Assembly: GCA_045645165.1 (NCBI GenBank)
Contig: JAZRIF010000233.1
Location: forward strand, 1 to 17,725
Source: CAMEON01 sp045645165
GTDB taxonomy: Bacteria; Bacillota; Clostridia; Oscillospirales; CAG-272
Direction of reading: 5' to 3'
Length of the DNA: 17,725 nucleotides
The translations under genes were made by a program, and so were the position numbers. Shown here in pieces: positions 1 through 5,944 of this stretch (the stretch's first letter is position 1; each line of letters begins with the position of its first letter). The notes below the pieces were generated by a model. The model ran no database searches. It saw nothing but the letters and a program-made list of their open reading frames with translations, and was not told the origin of the DNA.

Positions 1-931
1 TGTCGGACAGGTTCCGGAGCTCAAAGCCGAAGCGGATATCGGGCTTATCCGAACCGAAGCGCTCCATAGCCTCGGCGTAGGGCATGCGGATGAAGTCGCC
101 GCCCAGGTCAATGCCGTAGAACTCCTTGAACATGAACTTCAGGAAGCCCTCGTGCATACGCATGACGTCGTCCTCGTTCACGAAGGACATCTCGGTGTCG
201 ATCTGGGTGAACTCGGGCTGACGGTCGGCGCGGAGATCCTCGTCGCGGAAGCAACGGGCGATCTGGAAGTAGCGGTCAAAGCCCGACACCATGAGCAGCT
301 GCTTGTAGAGCTGAGGAGACTGGGGCAGAGCGTAGAACTTGCCGTGATGGACACGGGAGGGCACCAGATAGTCGCGGGCGCCTTCGGGCGTGGGAGCGAT
401 GAGGCAGGGAGTCTCGATGTCCACAAAGCCGTTCTGGGCGTAGTAGTCGCGAGCCAGCTTGGTGATCTTGGAGCGAGCCATGATGTTGTAGGCCATGTCG
501 GGACGGCGGAGATCCAGATATCTGTGCTGAAGTCTCAGTTCGGGCTTAACGGGGCTGTTCTCCACGATCTCAAAGGGAGGGGTCTGAGCGGCGGAGAGGA
601 TCTTCAGCTCGGTGACGGCGATCTCGATCTCACCCGTGGGGATGTTCTTGTTCACAGCGCCCTCGCCGCGGGGACGAACGACACCGTGGGCGCAGAGGAC
701 GAACTCGGCGCGGACGGTGAAGGCCTTGTCGAAGGCCTCGCGCTCGGTGGCGTCGTCAAAAGCCAGCTGGACGATACCGCTTCTGTCGCGGAGGTCGATG
801 AAGATGAGGGCGCCCAGGTCTCTCTGCTTCTGGGCCCAGCCCATGACGCATACGGTCTGACCGATGTTGGCGGCGGAGAGTTCAGCGCACAGGCACGTGC
901 GCTTGTCGTTGGTAGTTAAAAGTTCTGCCAT
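1..931 (-). CDS. aspS: Aspartyl-tRNA synthetase, N-terminal part (truncated by window edge)
   Basis: Class II aminoacyl-tRNA synthetase that charges tRNA with aspartate in the cytoplasm. About 310 codons are visible against a usual bacterial length near 590; the C-terminal part lies beyond base 1. The N-terminus carries the OB-fold anticodon-binding domain (about residues 1-110, including GWAQKQRDLGALIFIDLRDR). The catalytic core follows, with the motif 2 region FQIARCFRDEDLRADRQPEF and the downstream EFTQIDTEMSF typical of AspRS. The start ATG (929-931) is preceded, reading on the minus strand, by GGAAAGAAGG about nine bases away. It is the last visible gene of the exonuclease-DUF2007-thiI-phosphoribosyltransferase run, separated from the phosphoribosyltransferase by 192 bp that hold a palindromic repeat. 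I see no T-box leader, so whether it is co-transcribed or has its own promoter is open. Family assignment is very secure. Confidence 0.96.
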   Translation of the reverse strand, partial: MAELLTTNDKRTCLCAELSAANIGQTVCVMGWAQKQRDLGALIFIDLRDRSGIVQLAFDDATEREAFDKAFTVRAEFVLCAHGVVRPRGEGAVNKNIPTGEIEIAVTELKILSAAQTPPFEIVENSPVKPELRLQHRYLDLRRPDMAYNIMARSKITKLARDYYAQNGFVDIETPCLIAPTPEGARDYLVPSRVHHGKFYALPQSPQLYKQLLMVSGFDRYFQIARCFRDEDLRADRQPEFTQIDTEMSFVNEDDVMRMHEGFLKFMFKEFYGIDLGGDFIRMPYAEAMERFGSDKPDIRFGFELRNLSD

Positions 932-958
932 TTTTATTTTCCTTCTTTCCGGGGTACG

Positions 959-1116
959 CCAAAGGAAAACTTCTTGAAAGAAGTTTTCCTCTGGACTCCT
1001 TTCAAGAACTTTCAAAAACAACTTGAAAGTTTCTTTGCTGTACTCACATATTTTTCTTTTTTAGCTTTTAAAGTTTTTGAAGGGTCAAGGGAATTTTTTT
1101 CAAAAAGTTTCCCTTG
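959..1116. repeat. Nested-palindrome intergenic repeat, copy A (short form)
   Basis: A 158-bp inverted-repeat structure between the phosphoribosyltransferase stop and aspS. The left hairpin (959-994) begins CCAAAGGAAAACTTCTT, has a GA loop and closes with the matching arm, with one mismatch. The right hairpin (1086-1116) pairs CAAGGGAA with TTCCCTTG. Between them, CTTTCAAGAACTTTCAAAAA faces a partly complementary GTTTTTGAAG segment. The same inner plan occurs at 7567-7763 and 12580-12827, but this copy lacks the GC-rich outer hairpins and the AATTGCAG/AATTTGGG ends. It ends 27 bp before the aspS start codon, so it would form the intercistronic or 5' leader structure of aspS mRNA. Confidence 0.8.
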
Positions 1117-1123
1117 CGTCCCC

Positions 1124-1687
1124 TCAATCCAAGGGCTGTCCGTCCTTGGTGAACAGGGGCAGTCTCTCCAGGTACACGAGGTCGTCGCGCTTGGCGGCGT
1201 CACCCTCGGCGAGGATGGTGGCGCGGCCGCAAACGATACCGCCTGCCGCCTTGACCAGCTCCTCCAGGGCGTGCATGGAGTCGCCCAGGGACACCACGTC
1301 GTCCACGATGAGGATGCGCTTGCCCTTCATGAGCTCGGCGTCGTTTCCGTCGAGGTAAAGGTGCTGCTCACGGTTGGTGGTGATGGAATTGACCTTGACG
1401 TCCAGAATATCTCTCATATAGAGCTTGGTTCCCTTGCGAGCCAGCATATACTTCTGGTTGCCCGCCAGGCGTGCCATTTCGTGGATCAGGGGAATGCCCT
1501 TGGCCTCGGCGGTGATCATGTAGTCGTACTCGGGGACTTTGGCCAGCAGAGCCTCGGAGCAGGCGGTGGTCAGCTCGGGGTCACCGAAGATGACGAAGGC
1601 GCCGATCATGAGATCGTCGGTCAGGGGGCAAAGGGGCAGGGCTCGGTCACAGCCCGCGATGGTCATGTTGTAGTACATCTGTTCCAT
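1124..1687 (-). CDS. Purine-type phosphoribosyltransferase (Apt-like)
   Basis: Type I phosphoribosyltransferase, 187 aa, expected to join a purine base (probably adenine or xanthine) to PRPP in cytoplasmic salvage. The PRPP-binding loop is visible as RILIVDDVVSLGDSM, and the upstream DYMITAEAKGIPLIHEMA resembles the base/PRPP region of adenine phosphoribosyltransferases. The length fits the family (170-190 aa). I chose the ATG at 1685-1687 because AAAGGAAAC lies at good spacing in front of it. An in-frame ATG at 1703-1705 would add six residues (MERKRN) but has no ribosome binding site. It lies 35 bp downstream of thiI in the same direction and is followed by palindromic repeat A. The exact base specificity cannot be read from the sequence; a xanthine or regulatory PRTase is an alternative. 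Confidence 0.85.
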   Translation of the reverse strand: MEQMYYNMTIAGCDRALPLCPLTDDLMIGAFVIFGDPELTTACSEALLAKVPEYDYMITAEAKGIPLIHEMARLAGNQKYMLARKGTKLYMRDILDVKVNSITTNREQHLYLDGNDAELMKGKRILIVDDVVSLGDSMHALEELVKAAGGIVCGRATILAEGDAAKRDDLVYLERLPLFTKDGQPLD

Positions 1688-1722
1688 GTTGCGTTTCCTT
1701 TCCATGTTGTATATAGGATCGA

Positions 1723-2919
1723 TTACGAACGGATTTCATACCCCTCAGGGGTCACGTCCACGCGGTACATGCCCGCGATGGCCTCCTCCACCAGCTCCTC
1801 AAAGGGGAGCTTCTTTTCCTGCTCCAAGACCTTTTTCAGGTCAGGGCGGGTGCGGGGGTGACGGGGGGTGAAGACGGTACAGCAGTCCTCGTAAGGCTCG
1901 ATGGAGGTCTCAAAGGTGCCGATTTTACGAGCGGTCACCACGATATCCTCCTTGTCCAGACCAATACAGGGACGGAACACAGGGTGGGTGGCCACGGGGT
2001 CGGTGACGCCGATGGCCTCGGTGGTCTGGGAGGCCACCTGACCCAGGGACTCGCCCGTCACCAGCGCGCCGCATCCGAAGCGGGTGGCGATGCGGTCGGC
2101 AATGGCCATCATGTAGCGGCGGAGCAGGAGGGTGAAATAATCCTCGTCGCAGGCCTTCACCAGCTCCTCCTGAACTTTGGTCAGGGACACCACGTGGACG
2201 ATCATTTCATCATCATTGTATTCCGACACGATCTGTGCCAGACGGAGCACCTTATCCCGCGCCATTTCGCTGGTGTAGGGGAAGGATTCAAAGTGAATGG
2301 CCTCCATGGTCATACCGCGCTTGGCCATCATGTAGCCCGCTACGGGAGAGTCAATGCCACCCGAAAGCAGGAGCAGGCCGCGGCCGTTGGTGCCAACAGG
2401 CATACCGCCCGCGCCCTTGACGGGGCCGGGATGGACGTAGGCCGCGTACTCACGCACCTCTACCCGCACCGTAACGTCGGGGTTGTGGACGTCCACCTTC
2501 ATGTAGGGGCAAGCCGATAGGATAGCACCGCCTGCCTCCTTGGAAATTTCTATGGATTCCAGGGGGAATTTCTTATCGGAGCGCTTGGATTCCACCTTGA
2601 AGGTACGCTTCCCTGCCAAATGAGGGGGAATATAGGCCTTGACGGTCTCCAGAATGCTCTCCATGTTCTTTTCACATACGGCGGCGCGGCAGATAGCCAC
2701 GATACCGAACACTTTTCCTGCGGCGGCCATCATGCCGTCCATGTCGCAGAAATCGTTCTTGGGCTCCACATAAATGGTGCTTTGGGAGCGATAGATCTCA
2801 AACTCGCCGTGGGGCTTGGCCTTATGGCGAAGCTGACGGCAGAGCATATCCTCAAAGTAGCGCTTATTGGCTCCCTTGAGAACGATCTCGCCGTATTTCA
2901 AAAGCAGAATTTCTTTCAT
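1723..2919 (-). CDS. thiI: tRNA 4-thiouridine synthase / sulfurtransferase ThiI
   Basis: Uses ATP and a persulfide sulfur to make 4-thiouridine at position 8 of tRNA; some homologues also supply sulfur for the thiazole ring of thiamin. The protein is 398 aa. An N-terminal ferredoxin-like/THUMP region (about residues 1-165, starting MKEILLLKYGEIVLKG) is followed by the PP-loop ATPase motif SGGIDS at residues 186-191 and conserved TGESLGQVASQT near 288-299. The Cys pair in PYEDCCTVF (Cys346-Cys347) matches the PP-loop-domain cysteine region. The C-terminal rhodanese domain of the 482-aa E. coli enzyme is absent, which is normal for Firmicutes. These usually pair ThiI with a dedicated cysteine desulfurase; none is visible here. 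It starts 14 bp after the DUF2007-like gene, indicating the same operon. Identification is secure. Confidence 0.95.
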   Translation of the reverse strand: MKEILLLKYGEIVLKGANKRYFEDMLCRQLRHKAKPHGEFEIYRSQSTIYVEPKNDFCDMDGMMAAAGKVFGIVAICRAAVCEKNMESILETVKAYIPPHLAGKRTFKVESKRSDKKFPLESIEISKEAGGAILSACPYMKVDVHNPDVTVRVEVREYAAYVHPGPVKGAGGMPVGTNGRGLLLLSGGIDSPVAGYMMAKRGMTMEAIHFESFPYTSEMARDKVLRLAQIVSEYNDDEMIVHVVSLTKVQEELVKACDEDYFTLLLRRYMMAIADRIATRFGCGALVTGESLGQVASQTTEAIGVTDPVATHPVFRPCIGLDKEDIVVTARKIGTFETSIEPYEDCCTVFTPRHPRTRPDLKKVLEQEKKLPFEELVEEAIAGMYRVDVTPEGYEIRS

Positions 2920-2933
2920 AGCGAATCCGCCCT

Positions 2934-3314
2934 TCAGTTTTTGGAGCCGTATGCGGTGCCGTCGCTATCAGCGAGGTCTTCAGCGGCTTCCTCGGCGGCT
3001 TCCTCCACCGAGATCTCGTTGCCCTCGTCATCCACGAAGGTGATCTCGGCGTCCTCCAGACCGGACACCAGACCCTTGGCGGTCTCGTAGGCCTCGGCGG
3101 GGACGTAGACGTCGGTTCCGAACATGGAAAAGCCGGTGATGATGCGCATGGCCGAGCCGGTGCCCCGCTCGCGAACCAAATAGGGGATGTTCTCGTCCTC
3201 CAGCATACCGCGGACAATGCCCAGCACCGCCACGTCGTAGACGGTAATCAGATGGGAGACCTCGTCTCCATCCGAAATCTTGTGGGGTCTTTCCAAACCA
3301 AACAGATCAGACAT
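2934..3314 (-). CDS. DUF2007-like putative signal-transducing protein
   Basis: Small acidic protein of 126 aa. Residues about 20-90 (HLITVYDVAVLGIVRGMLEDENIPYL..., GTDVYVPAEAYETAKGLVSGL) match the pattern of the DUF2007 family: a switch between alternative ligands or subunits is proposed for that family but not established. The C-terminal 35 residues are strongly acidic (EEAAEEAAEDLADSD) and probably disordered. The start at 3312-3314 is preceded by GGAGGAAAGTT, a strong ribosome binding site. A reading frame open further upstream lies entirely over the exonuclease gene and is discarded. The ATG overlaps the exonuclease stop codon (ATGTCTGA, 8 nt), which implies translational coupling, and thiI follows after 14 bp. 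The domain call is moderately sure and the function is unknown. Confidence 0.78.
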   Translation of the reverse strand: MSDLFGLERPHKISDGDEVSHLITVYDVAVLGIVRGMLEDENIPYLVRERGTGSAMRIITGFSMFGTDVYVPAEAYETAKGLVSGLEDAEITFVDDEGNEISVEEAAEEAAEDLADSDGTAYGSKN

Positions 3315-4590
3315 AACTTTCCTCCTTTTCAGCGGGGGCGTTCTCGTCCCCATCGTGGTGAACGGATTCATCGGTAACGTATTCGCCGGCGATGTATTTA
3401 CCGGTGACATATTCGCTGGCGACATATTCGCCGGTGGCCTCGTTGAAGGCGGGCGCGGCGGCAGGGGTCATGGCGCTGTAATCAGGAAGCTCGGGCATGT
3501 GGGTGGTGTAGTAGTGGGGGAACAGAGCCTCCCAGACCTTCATGCAGGCGATGGTGTCGGCGATGGAGGAGTGGGGAATGCCGTCCCAGCCAATGCCCAG
3601 GGTACGCATGGCATCCACCAGAGAGGCGTGGTTGTTGTCGGGGTAATGCTCGTTCTGGAAACGAACGAACTCCAGAGCACAGCAACGGGTCTTCTTACGG
3701 AGCGCCTCCTGCTCGCGCTCGGTCTCGTAGATGTACTTGATGTGGCTGTAGTCGGTGGACACGCCGAAGGCGATGAGGTTATCGGCATTCGCGAACATCT
3801 CCTTGAGAGTGGGGATGATCTCGTCCAGAGTAGGAGCGTCCTGCACCATGGCAGGAGAGATGCCGTGGATCTTCTCGGTGCGGTTCCACTTCTTCTTGCG
3901 CAGGGGCTTGACGAGGGTATCCATGAGCACCTCGCCGTTACCGTTGGTAATGGACACCGAAATGATCTCGTCGTGGTCGTACACGCCCGTCAGCTCCAGG
4001 TCGAAGAAGAGGACACGCTCACGCTCCATGCCAAACTCACGCTCGCGATACGCGTCGCCCTCGGCGCGGCGGACAGCCAGATCCTGTTCAAAGCAGGCGC
4101 GGCACATCTTACGCTTGTAGCGGACATCCTTGCCGCATGCGGTACACTTCAAAGGACGGCGAACGGCGCATCTCTTGTCGTAGAAGTAGATCATGGTGCC
4201 GTCGGAGCGGGTGTTGTAAGCCACAGGCTCCTCCACCACGTCGTAGTTCATCTGATCCAGTCGCTCACGGGTGTAGAATCCCATGGCGGCGGCGCGCTTG
4301 GTGGACAGCTTTTCCACCTCAACTCCACTCTCCAGTTCGATGACGTCCACGGGCTCGTGCTCGTCCATCATGGGGCGGTACCACAGCTCGGGAGCAGCCT
4401 CGGTGACTCTGGCAGGATCGTAGTAAAGGATCAGGTCGTCCCCTTCCCCACTGCAGGCCACGGGCTGACTCACGGGGGCCAGGTGCATCATGTTGAGCAT
4501 ATCCTTGGACAGATAGCAGCGGCGGTCGGCTTCCTCGGGAGTCAGCTTGGGGATGGATACCCCCGAGGGCAATTTCACGGTTTCGTTCAC
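3307..4590 (-). CDS. DEDDh 3'-5' exonuclease with duplicated N-terminal module and zinc ribbon
   Basis: A 427-aa nuclease of the DnaQ/epsilon superfamily, expected to degrade DNA or RNA 3' ends with two metal ions. Exo I motif FFDLELTG gives Asp197 and Glu199; Asp280 (FGVSTDYSHIKY) is the motif II aspartate; HSSIAD gives His340 and Asp345, defining the DEDDh type. Before the nuclease domain there is a CxxC...CxxC zinc ribbon (Cys149, 152, 163, 166). Ahead of that are two homologous segments (residues about 9-58 and 88-138) sharing SGV-x-KL, PVA and a final YYD/FYD. The C-terminus carries five-residue repeats (GEYVASEYVTGKYIAGEYV). Translation appears to start at GTG (4588-4590) behind GAAAGGAAA with a rather long spacer. 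It is first in the thiI operon, downstream of promoter 4722-4750. Substrate is unknown; a role in RNA or DNA repair is only a guess. Confidence 0.85.
   Translation of the reverse strand: MNETVKLPSGVSIPKLTPEEADRRCYLSKDMLNMMHLAPVSQPVACSGEGDDLILYYDPARVTEAAPELWYRPMMDEHEPVDVIELESGVEVEKLSTKRAAAMGFYTRERLDQMNYDVVEEPVAYNTRSDGTMIYFYDKRCAVRRPLKCTACGKDVRYKRKMCRACFEQDLAVRRAEGDAYREREFGMERERVLFFDLELTGVYDHDEIISVSITNGNGEVLMDTLVKPLRKKKWNRTEKIHGISPAMVQDAPTLDEIIPTLKEMFANADNLIAFGVSTDYSHIKYIYETEREQEALRKKTRCCALEFVRFQNEHYPDNNHASLVDAMRTLGIGWDGIPHSSIADTIACMKVWEALFPHYYTTHMPELPDYSAMTPAAAPAFNEATGEYVASEYVTGKYIAGEYVTDESVHHDGDENAPAEKEESYV
3364..3438 (-). repeat. 15-bp in-frame tandem repeat at the exonuclease 3' end
   Basis: Four adjacent 15-bp units (3379-3393, 3394-3408, 3409-3423, 3424-3438; first unit GTATTCGCCGGCGAT on the plus strand) plus a degenerate fifth at 3364-3378. 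Read on the minus strand they encode pentapeptides of the form (A/T)(S/G)(E/K)Y(V/I). Being a multiple of three, changes in unit number would not disrupt the frame. Confidence 0.85.
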
Positions 4591-4636
4591 GGTTTTCGGT
4601 TTCCTTTCACTCTTGAATACTTCAATTCTATATACG

Positions 4637-4697
4637 GGCGGTATCCGCTGTTCAGAAAAGCACGCGGTCTCCCACCCTTACACCGCCACTCGGCGGC
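4637..4697 (-). promoter_or_regulatory. 5' leader of the exonuclease operon with alternative hairpins
   Basis: On the transcript, GGCGGU (complement of 4682-4687) can pair with the upstream GCCGCC (4692-4697) to make a tight four-base-loop hairpin. It can instead pair with a downstream ACCGCC (4637-4642) enclosing a CCGC/GCGG stem. The two pairings exclude each other. Between them lies AAGGGTGGGAGACCGCG (complement of 4663-4679), which resembles the T-box core AGGGUGGNACCGCG with two extra bases. The leader is only about 125 nt and shows no stem I, so this is not called a T-box riboswitch. Any regulatory effect is inference. Confidence 0.3.
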
Positions 4698-4721
4698 AAA
4701 TAGACAAAATCATACAGAGTA

Positions 4722-4750
4722 AGTATACCACAAAAAGAGAAAAGAATCAA
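4722..4750 (-). promoter_or_regulatory. Sigma-A type promoter for the exonuclease-thiI operon
   Basis: Minus-strand TTGATT (complement of 4745-4750), a 17-bp spacer, and TATACT (complement of 4722-4727). Transcription would start near 4715, giving a leader of about 125 nt before the GTG start at 4590. Confidence 0.7.
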
Positions 4751-4800
4751 GAGGAAAGACAAAAAATATACGTCATTCGGTGCACTTTTTTACATCAACA

Positions 4801-4833
4801 TAAGAAAACCCCTGCACGAAACGTACAGGGGTT
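4801..4833 (-). terminator. Rho-independent terminator of the BspA-like gene
   Basis: Minus-strand hairpin AACCCCTG-x-ACG, loop, CGT-x-CAGGGGTT (4807-4833) followed by a T-rich run (TTTTCTTA, complement of 4801-4808). It lies 23 bp after the stop codon of the lipoprotein gene and upstream of the promoter of the next operon. Confidence 0.8.
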
Positions 4834-4855
4834 GCTTGCAATTGGTATAGAAGAA

Positions 4856-5680
4856 TTACTCAGCCTCGGTCACAGCCTCGGTTTCCTCGACAACGGGGGT
4901 ATCCGACAGAGCGTTGATGTACTCCAGAACCTTGGAACCCTCGGCCAAGCCCTCTACGACGAACTTGTTCTTGAAGTTGGTGCCGTCGGAGTTCTCGAAA
5001 GCGTGAGAACCGATCTCAGCCTCGGCATTGGCAATGGTGATGCTCTGCAGCTTGAAGCAATCGGTGTAAGCCAGCTCACCGATGGTCTCAACGGAAGCGG
5101 GAATCGTCAGGGCAGCCAGAGAATCGCAGAAAGCGAATGCAGCCTTGCCAATGGTTTTCAGAGTGGCGGGCAGGGGAATATCGGTCAGCACAGTGCAGCC
5201 GTTGAATGCCTTCTCCTCAATGGTCTCCAGAGAGTTGCCCAGATCCACCTTCTCCAGCTTGGTGCACTCCAAGAAGGCGCCCTCGCCAATGGTCAGAAGA
5301 CCCGCAGGGAGCTTGATCTCGGTCAGTTCGGTGCAACGGGCGAAAGCGTAATCATCGATCACGGTGACAGAATCGGGAATGGTGATCTCCACGATAGCAG
5401 ACAGATTATAGAAAGCCTGCTTACCGATGGTAGTGACGGTACGGTCGCCAAAGGTGGCGGGAACTTCAACATGGTCGTTGGAAGTTGCTTTACCGACATA
5501 GTTTACAAGGATGGCAGTCTCGCCCTCGGCCTCCTCAAAGTAGAAGGTTCCCTTTTCGGTGATCAGATAGTCCACTTCAGGGGTGTAGTTTCCGATGTCA
5601 CCGGAATTGCCGCTGGCGCAGGATGCGAGCGAGCAAACAAGGAGCAACGCGGCCATAGCGATAGCCAGATACTTTTTCAT
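4856..5680 (-). CDS. BspA-like leucine-rich-repeat lipoprotein
   Basis: A 274-aa secreted, probably lipid-anchored surface protein. Residues 1-20 form a signal peptide (MKKYLAIAMAALLLVCSLAS) ending in a lipobox LASC, with Cys21 as the predicted acylated residue. Residues about 90-245 hold six full copies and one partial copy of a 23-residue repeat with the consensus TIG..AF..C..L..I.LP..(L/V), the hallmark of the BspA/TpLRR (LRR_5) family. This family is often linked to adhesion or ligand binding in gut and oral bacteria. The C-terminus is acidic (VVEETEAVTEAE). The start at 5678-5680 has GGAGG nine bases ahead; longer in-frame starts reach into the promoter and are rejected. It is a single-gene unit with a consensus promoter and its own terminator, diverging from the comM-like gene. 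The ligand is unknown. Confidence 0.88.
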   Translation of the reverse strand: MKKYLAIAMAALLLVCSLASCASGNSGDIGNYTPEVDYLITEKGTFYFEEAEGETAILVNYVGKATSNDHVEVPATFGDRTVTTIGKQAFYNLSAIVEITIPDSVTVIDDYAFARCTELTEIKLPAGLLTIGEGAFLECTKLEKVDLGNSLETIEEKAFNGCTVLTDIPLPATLKTIGKAAFAFCDSLAALTIPASVETIGELAYTDCFKLQSITIANAEAEIGSHAFENSDGTNFKNKFVVEGLAEGSKVLEYINALSDTPVVEETEAVTEAE

Positions 5681-5719
5681 GAATGGATACCTCCGCAGAT
5701 TACAGTAATCAATGTACAT

Positions 5720-5748
5720 ATTATAAACCATTCCCGTCAAGTTGTCAA
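5720..5748 (-). promoter_or_regulatory. Perfect consensus sigma-A promoter for the lipoprotein gene
   Basis: Minus-strand TTGACA (complement of 5743-5748), 17-bp spacer, TATAAT (complement of 5720-5725). The -35 is part of a short direct repeat CTTGAC-AA-CTTGAC that could be a regulator site. The expected leader is about 30 nt and contains the GGAGG ribosome binding site. Confidence 0.88.
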
Positions 5749-5885
5749 GGGATTTCGTGGCCGAGATTGTAAATAATTTGTGCGCAGACGTATTTTTGTG
5801 AAAAGTGCCCTGTTTTGGCAGCACATTTTTGTAAGATATTTTTACACGAAGTCTCCCCATCCGCCTCCTTTTTCAAATCGGGTAC

Positions 5886-5914
5886 TTGCTTTTTCGGGAA
5901 AATTGTGATAGAAT
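5886..5914 (+). promoter_or_regulatory. Sigma-A type promoter for the comM-like gene
   Basis: TTGCTT (5886-5891), 17-bp spacer, TAGAAT (5909-5914), then AAGGAGG (5930-5936) eight bases before the ATG at 5945. It diverges from the lipoprotein promoter with about 140 bp between the two -35 boxes. Confidence 0.75.
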
Positions 5915-5944
5915 ATGAATAGAACACACAAGGAGGACAACATT

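Noticed and set aside
959..1116. CRISPR array or tandem-repeat locus
   Set aside because: Repeats are inverted and nested, not direct repeats separated by unique spacers of regular size; no cas genes are in the window.
932..1123. T-box riboswitch or dedicated promoter ahead of aspS
   Set aside because: No T-box core or stem I is present; the gap is filled by repeat A. A TTGACC followed by A-rich sequence exists on the minus strand but the spacing (about 19) and weak -10 do not support a call.
3315..3425. Upstream start of the DUF2007-like gene
   Set aside because: The extra 37 residues are out-of-frame translation of the exonuclease tandem repeat (MSPANMSPVNTSPANT...), and the start at 3314 has a strong ribosome binding site.
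3280..4722. Plus-strand open frame opposite the exonuclease
   Set aside because: No recognisable domain; the minus-strand frame carries complete DEDDh motifs, a zinc ribbon, a ribosome binding site and a promoter.
5681..5860. N-terminal extension of the lipoprotein to an upstream ATG
   Set aside because: The extension runs through a perfect promoter and places the lipoprotein signal peptide internally; the start at 5680 has a GGAGG site.
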